From Coniella vitis (lineage: Eukaryota; Ascomycota; Sordariomycetes; Diaporthales; Schizoparmaceae): 64,000 bases of DNA. The notes below the pieces were generated by a model that saw only the letters and a list, made by a program, of their open reading frames with translations, did no database searches and was not told the DNA's origin. Below are positions 34,508 to 46,743 of this stretch, one piece after another. Location: positions 757,001-821,000 of the forward strand of contig WUJK01000012.1 of assembly GCA_011317545.1 (NCBI GenBank), read 5' to 3'. Numbering within the stretch: position 1 is the first letter of the stretch; each line of letters opens with the position of its first letter. Both the position numbers and the translations under genes were made by a program.

Positions 34508-35938
34508 ATGGCAGAAACTACGAGTAAGAAGAGGAAGAGCGATGATGCACACGTATCAGAAAAGAAGTCGAAAAAGAACAAGACCGCATCCAGATCGACG
34601 ACGACGGCGTCGCAGAACCGGGCAATCAAGGTCTCCTCTGTTGTGCAAGCACGAGTCTCGCCGCCAGTGATCGGTATGTGCACTACTTTTTTGTAAGACT
34701 TGTTCCAGGTCTAATCATATCAAAACAGCTACGGCCCCCGGTATCGCCGTGGCTCAAGATGCCGTCTTTAACACATATGCGAGACGACCTGCAAAACGCC
34801 CTCGACATCGGTCAGACGATATTCTCTTGCACTCTTCAAGCCATAGAACGCTAGACTACACCGCCAGAGAAGACAAGCCTAAGGATGGGCAGCCTCTGCT
34901 CAAGCACTATGTGGGACTATTCGATCCAGCCACGGGCCAGTTGCAGCTCGTAGAGGCGAAGAAGATGGTCGTCCGAGGGGCTGTCCGGGCACAGGAGGCA
35001 ACTGAGGAAGACATGCAGGCGCAAGAAGTGACACAGGCAGGTTCTCCATCCTTCCACGTCTTTCATCTTTGGCTAACTGTTTGCAGTCCATGTACGAGCA
35101 ACGTACGGACCTGGGCCATGCCTTTGGTACCAAGAAGGCGAAGAAGGCGCTCGCCGCGGTTATCGAAAACGCGATCGAGCCACGCAAGCCACAGAACGGG
35201 GGCCCACCAGTGCTAGATGCCTCTGAAAAGGCCCTCATGGAAGCCATGAAAACACAGGCCATGAGCGTGCCGACACGCGAGGACTTGCAGTCTGCCATTG
35301 ACGCTGGAAAGCCAGTTCCCAAAGGCAACTTCGAGGCTGATGAAATCCAAGACGTATACAAGCCAGAGGAGCTAATCGGCAAGGATATACTCGAGTTGAT
35401 ACAGGTCACCGACTGGATGCAGGCCGTCAAGAAGAATGAGAACGTAGAGTTGCGGTCGCGGTTCGTGGCAAACCGGCTGCGGCGCATTGGATCCGGTGAC
35501 AATGCTGTTGCTCGGCTGCGGTTGCTGAGGTACACTTACTTCTTGCTGTTGATGCTAGCAACATCCCGCAAGGGTAAGGACAGAGGTTCCCTTGAGATAC
35601 TCAAGAAGGACAAGCTGCAGGAGCAACTAGCACCTGCACCACCGCCAGTCATTGAGAGCATCCGCCGCAAGTTCACAGAAGCTGGTATCATGCGCAAGCC
35701 GCAGATTGATCTGCTCACAACCCACCTCTGTGTGTTTGCCTGTATACTGGATAACTACGAAACCAATTCATGGGATCTCAAGGAAGACCTCAAATTGGAG
35801 CAGAAGGAGATGAACCAGTACTTTGTGGAAATTGGCGCGAGGATCGCCAAGAGAAAGGGCGAGGATGGAAGGACAGCCAACTTTGGAATATTGAAATTGC
35901 CCCTCGTCTTCCCAAAGATGAGGATGGGAAGACGGTAA
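34508..35938 (+). CDS. RPA49: DNA-directed RNA polymerase I subunit A49
   Basis: Three exons, 34508-34673, 34729-35027 and 35087-35938, give 438 residues. Intron 1 is GTATGT...AACAG. For intron 2 the phase requires the donor GTGACA at 35028, giving a 59-nt intron with a GCTAAC branch point. The N-terminus is Lys/Ser-rich. The first part (HYVGLFDPATGQLQLVEAKKMVVRGAVRA) is the A49 dimerisation segment that pairs with A34.5. The C-terminal part (LLMLATSRKGKDRGSLEILKKDKLQEQL, MRKPQIDLLTTHLCVFACILDNY) is the tandem winged-helix region. A49 works in the nucleolus, aiding promoter clearance and elongation on rDNA. The 3' flank has a T-rich tract near 36017-36029. Confidence 0.92.
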
Positions 35939-37973
35939 ACCAGAATATAGAAACAATGATAATAAGGCTGGTGCACCTGGCCAACTTTTACAAAGACCAA
36001 CGTTCCTTTTTCTTTCTTTTTTTTTTTTCCCTTCTCTTTTTCATTCTTTGAATAGCTCGGGTCCTACATGTAGAGCTTAGCGGGGTTCAAGGTGGTGCAA
36101 GGAGGGCTAAGCGTGGGCATGGTGAGAGACTCAGCACACCAGAATTTTGACACTAGAAGAAGCTCCTGGGCTTCATACCTCGGACCGGCTACGGTTAGGC
36201 TTTTGCTTGCTACGGAGAGCACAGTAAATTGCGCGAATTATCCTATTTGAGTATTCTTCTGGGTCTTCTAACATGATCCGTTTAGGGTTCGTGATCAGTG
36301 CGCCTGACGCGCCTATGGCTAGGACAATTCTCTCCAAGTCGTTTTACTGGAACAGTTTTCTCAAGGCGAAGTGCCGCGCTGCAGGAGACGGCGCGCTTGC
36401 TAGCCCCCATCGACATGTCGTCCCGCAACACGCAAAAAGGAAGAGAAAAAGGATGCTTGAAAAAGAATTCTCTTTCAGGAAGGGCGTCACCCATATTCAA
36501 CCAAAAGACACGGACTCACTGCGCGAGCTTTGCATGGTTCTGTTCATGAATCTGACACCAGCTGATGGGTTGGGCCTGCACACAGCGACACTACAGGAGG
36601 GCGTTCCGACGCTTGAAGTGCCGATTGAGATGACAAGACTGGCCGGTGAGGGCGCCAGCACACACAGCAGGCCAACAAGGCTCCGTCCATGCCCCTTTGC
36701 CTTTGCCCATCCCCCTACTGCCCACTCAGCCGAGAGCCATTGCATCCTGCAAACAGGGGAGATGGGCATCGGGTCCTGCCGATGACCCTGAGATGGTGCA
36801 GAGGCCGCGGACCACTGATTAGGAAGCGCGCCGCAGCTTCCGCCTTCTTGTCATGTCGTTGAGCCTCATCCTGCCCGCCCGCCATGTGGAGTCCGCTGGT
36901 GTCCCGGCCACGCGGTACCCCGGGCCACTTGCAAAGGGGAAATGACGACACATGCCCAAATAGATTTCCCATTCGAGTAAACTGTTTTTATTGTTGTCGA
37001 TACCTGCGTTGCGCGGTTGCATGGTGTTTTGTGCATTGGCCCCATTAGCGCCCCATTGTTGTCGCAAAATATTCAAGTGATTGTCTATTGTATTCAATAC
37101 ATCTCGATATGACAATGACATGAAATTGATCACAAGCATTGTTGAGCTGGTTGCATATGTCGAGCTTCGCATTATTTCGACGCTGCCCCGAAGTTCGGTT
37201 TTTTGGCGCGAGATGACCAGAAAAGATAGGTGCTGCTGCCTGCCTCTGCGACCTGTGATTGGCTGGACTCGGCCACACCAGCCGTCCGGGCTAGGGACGC
37301 GTTCTAGTGCCTACCATTTTCCTGTCAGCAATGCTTTTTGGAGCAGCCGAGGAACGCTTCTTTGCCCAAACAACCACGTCCATTGTCTTTTTGGCATTTG
37401 GATCCATCAAACACCTCGTGCTGTCTGCCTTGCCCATCATATATGCAGCATGCGGCGTTTTGTCGCGTCCTAAATCTCTGTTGCGCCTGTCCTGCATCTT
37501 TAACCGGCCGCGACTACCGATTTACCGCGACTGCGTCACCCAGAAAGCGCAACCTTCACCACTTCACGCGCGGAGCCCGGCGATAGCCCATTCATTAACT
37601 CTACGGTGCTGGCTGAGCACTTGAAAGGTACAGTACGAGCTGTCCTCTACATATCGTATCCATGACCCCAATGTCGTTGGAAGATAGCCCTCTGCAGCTG
37701 TGCACGATCTGGCGCGAACAATCGACGCTTTAAGCCACCCACCAGCTCAACACCATCATGGAAGGTAGTCTAGCTAACTTTGTGTCATCATAGTCTCTAT
37801 GCATGCTGAGATACGCACTGGAGTTCTGCTTTGCGTCTGAAACCCAACAAACTCGACAGCGGTATTCCTAACGCTAGACTTGCCGCCCGCAGTTGTTGCC
37901 AACCAAGCTCCACCAAAACCGACCATCACCCTCACATTGAACACTACCACGTCTTCTTGCTCTGATTGCCAGA
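35939..37973. other. Two-kilobase intergenic region, no gene supported
   Basis: It contains a T run at about 36017-36029 after the RPA49 stop, and short overlapping open frames on both strands (for example 36273-36785) that lack ATG-plus-domain support. The last few hundred bases should be the promoter of the Yta7-like gene. Confidence 0.55.
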
Positions 37974-40900
37974 ATGGGACCGAGTAAGCGCAAGAGGGAT
38001 ATCCTAGATGGATTTGACCCCAACCAGTCCGACCCCGACGACGGGAATTTCGACCCCAGCGAAGACCGCCCCCGCCGCTCCCAGAAGACACCTCGTACAT
38101 CTCGAACAAGGGGCGTCCGCCCAAGCCGTCGGAGCAACAAGTATCGCGGATCTGATATTGATGACGATGATGATGAGGTCCTTTCGGATAGCATGGATGG
38201 GGGCTCATTCGTTGACGAGGATGATGATGACGATGACGCACCGGTCAACGCCGCGGGGCGCCGCGCCAGGAAAGCTGCAGTCAAGTCGGTCAACTACGCA
38301 GAGGCCGAGAATAGTGATGAAGATGATCTCATCGAGGACTCGGAAGAAGATGCGCGCAAGCCAAAAAAAAAAGCAGCAAAAGATTGTAGTTCTGAAGACA
38401 CACCCTAGGGCCGCCGCGGCCTCCACCGCCCCAACATCTAGCGCCCACGTCAGTACCAGGCGAACCCGAGCTCGAACAGAAGATGCAGATGAGGAAGAGT
38501 TCGTCGAGCTTTCAACCTCAGGCAAGCACCAACAAGCTGCACGACCCGCCTCGAGAAGCAAGAGCCCGGAAACTTTGCATCGCCAAACCCGCAACTCGAG
38601 GAGCGGCAAGGGTATGAAGCAGCCGACTACCAGCACAATCGAAGAGGCGTCTCACGAAACCTCATTCCAGCCTGACGTAAACAATGATGCAGAGGTCGAC
38701 GCTGAAGCAGACGCTGAAGCCGACGCTGAAGCCGACGCACAGGCCGACGAGGATGAAGTCATCCAAGATTCCGGCGCTGAGGGCCCGGACCGTCAGGTTG
38801 AAGACCACGAAGGGCAACCTGTTGCGGGTGGCGATGTGCAGATGGGGGATGATGAGCAGCCTGCGCAGCAACAAAGGGATGCAGTTGAGGAGGATGAAGA
38901 TGACGACCCCATAGTCGGTCGTAGAATGACTCGGTCTCTCCGTCAAAGCATCTCCGGACCTGCCACCAAAGAAGGTGACGAAAAGGAACGTGACGAAGAG
39001 CCTGTGCACTCACGACCTCGGCGCACCGGACGACTGATTCGCAAAGGAAGTGACAATGCAGCGAAGCACGGCGATGATGAAGTCAGTGATTTCAACCCTA
39101 ACGAGTCCGACGAAAATGAAGGCTCCGAGGGCGGCAATGCAGGAGACGAAGAAGGCGATTCTAGCGAACGGCCTGCACGTGGTCGGAGGGCCACTACACG
39201 TGGAACCAAGCGGCGCAATGATGACGATTCAGCAGATGAGCTGGATTTTGATGCAGACGAATTGGCAGTGGAGGCTGAAGATCTTAAGCGAAGTTCACGC
39301 TCACGCTCGCGTCGAACCAGAAGACGTCGCCGAGAGTCTACCCCCATTACATACGAGGAACGATCGACAAGAAGACGTCCGGTTGTTGACTACAGGATTA
39401 GAATTCCTGCAGACCAGATTGAACAGGAAGATGACGAGGAGGTACCACCCCCTGCATCGCAGCGTCGACGCAACGGTGGCGGCGCAGCGAAATGGCAACG
39501 TACCTTGAATTCAACGTTCGGTCCCTTTGGGGGAGCTGGCGGTGCTGGAGCCTTACTGTCTGGTCCATGGGGCACTGGGGCTACCACAGCCATTGGCGGT
39601 GCGGACTCAGACAGCAGTGACGATGAGTTGGGCGCTCGATCTGGAGTCGTCGGCGGCGCGGTCGGCATGACACCTACAGCTGCGAACGGGCCGGGGTTAC
39701 ACGGAGGTGGCGGAGACCTCGAGAAACTTGGTCTAGGCGCATCACCTAATGTTGGCAGGATTAAAGACCGCAAAGCGCTGGCAGACGCTGACCCGCTGGG
39801 TGTCGACATGAACGTTGACTTTAGCAAGGTGGGCGGCTTGGCAAACCACATCAACCAGCTGAAAGAGATGGTGCAACTGCCGTTGCTCTATCCGGAGCTC
39901 TTCCTCAGATTCAAGCTCACACCGCCCAGGGGTGTGCTCTTCCATGGTCCTCCAGGTACCGGTAAAACCCTTCTTGCACGCGCCTTGGCCAACTCAATTG
40001 GTAGCGGAGGCCGCAAAATCACCTTCTACATGCGCAAGGGCGCTGATGCCCTCAGTAAGTGGGTGGGTGAAGCTGAGAAGCAGCTGCGATTGCTATTTGA
40101 TGAGGCTCGCAAGACCCAGCCCAGTATCATATTCTTTGACGAAATCGATGGATTAGCGCCTGTCCGCTCCAGCAAACAAGAGCAGATTCATGCATCGATT
40201 GTGTCTACGTTGCTCGCGTTGATGGATGGTATGGATGGGCGCGGTCAAGTTATTGTGATCGGAGCGACCAATCGGCCAGACAACATTGACCCGGCTCTGA
40301 GACGGCCAGGACGGTTCGACAGAGAATTCTACTTCCCACTACCCGATATCGATGGCAGGAAGTCGATTCTCGACATTCACACCAAGGATTGGGGCCTCTC
40401 AGAGGAATTCAAGAGGGGCTTGGCCGAAAATACTAAAGGTTATGGTGGTGCGGATCTTCGAGCACTTTGCACTGAAGCTGCATTGAACGCTATACAGCGA
40501 ACATATCCTCAAATTTACTCTTCTGAGCAGAAGCTCGTCGTGGATCCGGCAAAGATTAACATCCATGCAACGGACTTCATGATCTCCATCAAAAAAATCG
40601 TGCCATCTTCTCAGCGATCAGCATCGTCAGGAGCCGCACCTCTCCCCAAGAGCATTGCTCCTCTTCTGCAGGACCAATTCGCAGATATCCAAACCCTGCT
40701 GAAGAACATTCTGCCCATCAAACCCAAGATCACTGCCCTGGAAGAGGCCATGTTTGAGCCCTATGAAGACTCTGACCATGGCTTCGGGCGGGAGAACATG
40801 CAGCAAGACTTTGACAGGTCTCGTATCTTCCGTCCCCGACTGCTGATTGCAGGTGTGCCCGGAATGGGGCAAACGTATATCGCTGCTGCTGTGTTGCATT

Positions 40901-43120
40901 ATTTCGAAAGGGTCCACGTTCAGAATTTCGATCTGGCCAATGTTCTTGGCGATGGTCGTGTAAGTCGCGTCTGATTCCTCAAAATACGAACGAGAGCTGA
41001 CTTGGTGTGTGTTTCTAGCCTGCTGAACAGGTAATTGTCAGCATGTTTACCGAAGTCAAGCGTCACAAGCCGAGCGTAATTTACATACCCAATGTCGATG
41101 ACTGGTGTGCGACGCTCGGCGCCCCTGCAATCACCACGCTCTTGACTATGCTCAAGTCTATACCTCCTACGGACCCGATTCTCTTGCTAGGGACTTCGGA
41201 GTGTCCATTGCAGCAGCTTGACAAGACCATTCTCAATAGATTGTTTGGCTTCGCGAAGAAAAACCGCAAAGAGATCGAGCGCCCCAACTTTGTAAGCACC
41301 ATGAACTTTTATTGACGCCGGATACCTGACTGACAATCATGTAGGAAAAACGCAGAGAGTACTTCGAGAGCGTTGCGGCTCATATTCGGAAATCGCCAAC
41401 TGACTTTCCTGATCCCCATACAAGAAAGAAGCGGGTACTAGAAGAGCTTCCAATCGCTCCACCGCCGCCTCCGAAACCCAAATCCAAGGAGGAAATCAAG
41501 CAAGAACTCAAGCGCGACAGAACGATGTTGAACCAATTGAAACTCAGGTTGCAGCCCGTGATGGACCAGATCAAGCGACGCTATCGGGCATTTCACAAAC
41601 CTGTGATACCACACGAAAGATATGACTACCTCTTTGACGAGGCCGATCCAAACTTTGTCAGCGCCGACGTACCTCAAGAGCGACCTTTCATCGTCTCCAA
41701 GGACAAGGAAGGAACCCAAGTGCTGTACGAGGTTGCGACTGGCAAGTACTACTACAATCTTGACACTACAGTCATTGAGGAACGCATATCAAATGGGTTC
41801 TATGCTCGGCCCAAGGACTTCTACAAGGACATCAGGTCTCTCGTTCATGACATCAAGAATACCGGCGACCGCGACAGAATCATCAAGGCCAACGAGATGG
41901 AGAGCAATGTAGATGTCGATATGAATGATATCGAAATTGCAACAGGCACCGTCCAATGGGAAGCGCTCCACCAACGGCAGTTGCAACGTCATAACGAAGA
42001 CAACGAAAAGGCTAAGAAAAGAGCTGCGATGGAAGCTGCCGTTGGTCTGGTCCAGACTGATGTTGTCATGAACGGGTCAGCTGAGGCCTCTCAACATGGC
42101 GCTGTCATGATCGGTGCTCCTGTGCCACGTGATGGAGGTAGGACATTGGCGCGCTTTCAGGTGATGAGCCCTCCACGTGCAATTAACGAGGCACACGAAT
42201 CATCTTTGACCAACGGTGACTCTGTGCCTTCACGAGCTACACAGAGTGGGTCAGACCAAACCACACAACCGCACTCCCAGATGCGGCCACCAGAGATACC
42301 CAAGTCGGCCAGCTCACAGTCTCAGGCAACGTCCGCACAGGCGACGGCGGGGGCCACGCAAGGAGGCACACAGCAGATAACGCAAATGTCAGCGTTGACA
42401 TCACTACCGCCCGGCGTGTCGCCTTCTGCTGTGCTGAATGACGCGTCCACAACCAATGACCCGAGTACGCCTCGCAAGTCGTCTAGTAACTGGAGTGCTC
42501 ACGCCACCAATGGATACCATACAGACATGGAAAATTTGTCACAGATGCCAGACACGCAGCCACCCGGCTCTCAGCGGTCTGGCAATAGCCAGCTTACAGC
42601 CTCGAGCCAATTGCCATGGTTGCACTCTCAAGCGGATGCACTAGCTCATGGTGGTCTGAGTAATTTGGGCGGACACTCGTCGACGAGTCCTACCTCATCC
42701 CAGGTGCCGAGCGATGCGCGAGTTTCTAGGATGGAACTGACAAGTATGCTCAACGATTCCGCAGCCTCTGGAGAGTCGTCAATCCGCCACTCTGGCGGTT
42801 CAACTACCACCTCGTCGTCACAGTTGCCCATGATTCACGAGGGAGAGATTAACGATTTCCTGGATCAAATCACGCGGCAGACATCGGGCTGCTCCATTGA
42901 ACAGTTGGAGCAGATTAATCGAGAACTGATGGATCATGTCTGGGCTTCTAAGCACGAATGGAACCGTATGAAGGTACTCAATCAGCTCATGCAAGTCTTC
43001 AATATGACTATCCAGGAAATCGAAGAGATTCAAGGCTGTGAGCCACTAAGCCAGGACCTTGTTCCCAAAGACCGAAATATAGGTTACAGCGCTGCAGGTA
43101 GTTTTGAGAGTCAGGCATGA
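37974..43120 (+). CDS. YTA7: Yta7/ATAD2-like chromatin AAA ATPase, with apparent frameshift
   Basis: Exons 37974-40959, 41019-41291 and 41345-43120. The first exon reads MGPSKRKRDILDGFDPNQSD... in one frame up to an A10 run at 38363-38372 and continues in another frame (QKIVVLKTHPRAAAA...). One A fewer would give about 1677 residues. The N-terminus is long, very acidic and Ser-rich. AAA domain 1 is complete: Walker A GPPGTGKT at 39946-39969, Walker B IIFFDEID, and the second region of homology GATNRPDNIDPALRRPGRFDRE. AAA domain 2 has GVPGMGQT, lacking the Walker lysine, as expected for an inactive second ring. A divergent bromodomain-like region (KRRYRAFHKPVIPHERYDYLF) follows. Family members evict or remodel histone H3-H4 in the nucleus. 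No GT-AG intron explains the frame change. Confidence 0.9.
38363..38372 (+). other. A10 homopolymer at the frame switch in the Yta7-like gene
   Basis: Upstream reading ends ...ARKPKKK and then runs to an early stop after AAKDCSSEDTP. The conserved continuation starts right at the same run in the adjacent frame. A single-base indel in this A10 run is the simplest explanation. Confidence 0.85.
38698..38745 (+). repeat. 12-bp tandem coding repeat (Asp-Ala-Glu-Ala)
   Basis: Three copies of GACGCTGAAGC(C/A) and a fourth diverged copy encode repeated DAEA units in the acidic N-terminal part of the Yta7-like protein. Copy number may vary between isolates. Confidence 0.85.
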
Positions 43121-46100
43121 GATCAAAACGTCTATCATCAAAGGGGAAAAGGCCGTTGATTGATCTGTATTGATTCGGGGCGTCTTTTTCTTTTTCTTGT
43201 CCTTTAATTCTATTAGAAAGAATAAAAAGGGGCTGATGTGTGCAACAATACAATGAATGATATTACGGCTTTGAGTCATTTTTTGGAAAGTGTTAAACCC
43301 CCCAAAAAGGGACAAAGAAATCACAGGAAAGGGAACGCGTGCCCATAAGAATTGGTGTTGATCAAGTCATTTCGTTTCCTGTTTGGACATTTCCAAAAAC
43401 TGGTTCATACATACAAATCAAGCAGGGGCGCATATCTCTCTACAGGTTTTCTTTTTTTCTTCTAAAAAAAAAAAATAATCTCGTTGGGAACCAACACGTT
43501 GGATGGTGCGATTCCTTGTCAGCTACTCTTTCTTTCCCTCAACATTGTCTCATCAAAACATGGAGATATGACGAAACATAGCATTGATATTATTGAGAGA
43601 AACAGGGAGGGAAAAAGGCGAGGAAGTGGGTAGTTTGCAGTGCATTTACTAAGAATCCAAAAATCAAAGCAACCAAATTGAAGCCGCGCCAATTCCATCC
43701 TCTTTCCAAAGTATTGAGGGAGCGCGGACAGGCAACAAGGTATTTAAAAGAGTGATATATATGTGGGGGAAAAAAGAGAGAAAAAGCAAGTAGAGTCAAG
43801 TCTCCTTTTGGAGGTATCTGTATCCCGTTCGCTGACGAGCCACAAGCAGCCAGGCGCCGTGTTACCTGTTCTAATATTCGCCCCGCGGCTGGCTTTATGA
43901 TATTGCCAATTGCGTCTGTGGGAAATACTGCAAGGTTGTATCAACCAACCACAACGGCTCATGTACCGCTCTTTGGCCTTGCAAAAAGGCTAGGCGGGGG
44001 AGGCTTGGCAACGTTGATTAAGCGCTTGGGTACAGGGAGTTCTTGTTGTGGATGGGTGGCCTAGTGGGGGACGGACCACTGTGGGCTTGTATGAAGTCCG
44101 AGAATTAGTTATATGAGTGCTGAGCTCTGGAAGTAAGAATTGTTCAGATACTATGTATGTAATCTATTACCATGTCAACATGGAGAAGGAGGGAAAGGAA
44201 TTCGCTCCGCCAGAGAGTCTGACTATTGACGGGCTGTTGATATTGTCTCTAAACAATATCTGAGGAGATCAGCCAAAGTGACAACAACTGAAAGGTGCCA
44301 ATTAGAAAAAAAGAACAAGAAAAGAGGGAAAATAAATGAACAATCCCCGCGTCGATCGGGACGGCGGATGATCGACCGATGGTGAACAGATTGGATTAGG
44401 CAGCTGGGCCGGCCACCAGGCAAGGGGGGCGGTTAGCATTTCACTTGCCGACGTGGCCGCAGTGCTTTGCCCCCCTTTGGCTGCTTGGTGGAGTGAGTTT
44501 GGAGGAATAGGTATCGGTATTTCGGCGGCTCGGATGGGCAACATTAATGGTAATTAATAAGGTATGGGTGTGCATAGTAAGCGTGGATTAGGGTAATGAG
44601 GATTGAAATCTGCAGCAATAAGACCCGCAGCAATGTATATTCAAATCAAGGCAAAAGGTGGACAAAGTAAAAAGGAGAAGCGGGCTGATGGACTGACGGA
44701 CGGATGAATGCTGGTCTCCTCTCGGCGTGTATGCCTCGAGTGAGGCAACAAATACTGGAGTGGTAGAAAAAGCCCACTTGCCACACGGAGCAACTGCTGA
44801 TTGTTGAAGGAGGTGGATAAGGTTAAAGAGGCTTGAGGTTGAGATATTGATATTAGCGTGGCGTTTATTGGCCGCAGCCCATGTGGCAGGAGATGAGAAA
44901 GTGACAAAATGCCCCAAGCACGCATTGTGCTCGGTAATAACAGCAGGAAAGCACACAAGCTGGCAGGCTGGCAAGCTGGCAAGCTCGCAAGACAGGGACG
45001 AAGGGGAAAAAATAAATAAAAAGAGGACTCAGCGAGGCTCGAATAACGGTCGGGTGGGGCCAGGCTAGATTTGGCGGCACCTACCATAGTATGATAGTTA
45101 CTTTTTAGCCGCTATCTGGGGCGGCCCATGGGCCCCTAAGAGAGCCCCAAAGCGCCCGTACAGTGTGCTATGATGTACTTGCATAGTACAAGCTAGGCTA
45201 GCTAGCGCCATCCAGCAGACTGCACAAGGCAAAGCAGGCAGGCAGGCAGGCAGGCTGGCAGTGGCAGTGGCAGTGGCAGTGGCAGTGGCAGTTGCAGTTG
45301 CAGTTACATTAGTGCATTTACATGGCACACTTACTACTGGGCATCAAAGTTTGGGGCCTGGCATCATCTTCCTCGATCCCATCCCAGGTGCGGAGAGTTA
45401 ACTCAAGGCACACAACTCTCAGGGTCAAAGCACAAGCACAAGCGACAAGAGATTATTACTCTTGAGGACTTGCAAACATTCAGACTCGCAGGCTAAAGCC
45501 TGCAATTTCGTAGCATACAATCACAAGGCCCCCGAGTGCGCCACGCCCGCTACAAAGACACACAGGCCACCCGCCGCAACATCGTCATCAACCAGCCATC
45601 ATCAACCTCAAACACCCTGCATATTGGTCGCTCTTCTTTCTGGTTTGTTCTTGTTGATCTATTCCGTCGTCACCTCTGCCGTCACCCGTACCTGCCGCTG
45701 CCGCTGCCGCTGCCGCAGCCACCGCCCAAGCCCGACCTCAACCTCGACTTTGACCTCTCTGCGCTGTCGCTGTGCGCATTGCCAGGTTGCCAGGCTGCCA
45801 GGCAGTCAAACAGTCGATCAGTCCGTCAGTTGGTCACGGCCCTTGTCGCTGTCTCCGTGTTCATCTGCCTATCCGACCAACCAGCCAGCCAGCCAGCCAG
45901 CCATCCATCCATTCTGCTCTCCATTCTGCTCTCCCAGCCCTGAGCCGAGTCGACCTGGTGGGCGGACCCACGCGTGCCACCATCCCAAAAAGCTGCTCCA
46001 CCTGCATTGCGATTTTGTCCTGCTGTGTCCTAGCTCGGTGCCAGACAGACACACGACATCTCGTCCCAGGCTCGTCCCTCTCTCTTTCTGTCCTGGCATC

Positions 46101-46743
46101 TCACGCCGCCGTCCTACTCGCCACGGCACCCAGCAAGCCGATCCTGCTCCATTCATTCCTGCCCCCGATCCTGGATAACAGGGCGGAGCAACCAGGGGAG
46201 CCGCCACAACCACTACTCTTAGTCAACAGTCGTCCGTCCTGCTCTTTGCCCCGGCCCTGCCAGCCAGCCTCTCCAAACCCGGCCGATCTACCCAACGCAC
46301 TCAGCCCAGTCCAGCCCACCGTCCTGTGCCACGCGAGTCTCTCTCGCAGCTGCTGTGGACCTGCACCCTTTGCGCGCCGCCGTGCTCTCCCAAGATTACA
46401 AGACGGCACTTCTTCTCCCTGGCGGCCCCAACCAACCCTCTTTCTGGCCTGCCGATGACACTTTCTTTGACATATCCGACAGCTGAGACTCAGGCCTAAT
46501 CAACCACACGAGCCACCTCGAAATCTCTAGCCGCAGCGGATCCCTCCTCGTCCCCGTCCCCGCCCGCCCGCCCGACCTACCGCCCTCGATCCGTTTATAC
46601 AAAAGTTGACTGCGTGTGCCTGTGCTGCACACTTCACTCTTCGTCCTTGCCGTCTACGGTCCCTCTCTAGCCAAGTCTCCTGTGGTCGCCGACACTCACC
46701 CGAGCCATCGTCGCTGCTGGCCACACCCGCCATTTCTCTAGAC
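43121..46743. other. 3.6-kb repeat-rich region upstream of STE50
   Basis: No supported gene. After the Yta7 3' flank it holds an A12 run with a T-rich partner (about 43451-43475), CTGGCAAG-type imperfect repeats (about 44960-44992), AGGC and TGGCAG tandem repeats (45235-45303), CCGCTG repeats (about 45680-45716) and CAGC/CATC repeats (about 45880-45912). The last kilobase is C/T-rich on the plus strand, like a long 5' leader of STE50. The open frames here follow these repeats and lack domains. Confidence 0.6.
45235..45303. repeat. AGGC tetramer followed by TGGCAG/TTGCAG hexamer repeats
   Basis: About five AGGC units are followed by six exact TGGCAG copies (45256-45291) and two TTGCAG copies (45292-45303). 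The array lies about 1.4 kb upstream of the STE50 start codon. Confidence 0.9.

Noticed and set aside
36273..36785. 170-codon plus-strand open frame between RPA49 and the Yta7-like gene
   Set aside because: No recognisable motif, and overlapped by other open frames on the opposite strand.
38008..38362. Start of the long Yta7 frame as MDLTPTSPTPTTG...
   Set aside because: This stretch is open by chance. The neighbouring frame gives the expected Lys/Arg start and Asp/Glu-rich sequence, so it is the coding one up to the A10 run.
45462..46458. Two long overlapping plus-strand open frames upstream of STE50
   Set aside because: Their Pro/Ser/Arg/Cys composition follows the C/T-rich leader and CAGC/CATC repeats; two frames are open together and neither has domains.
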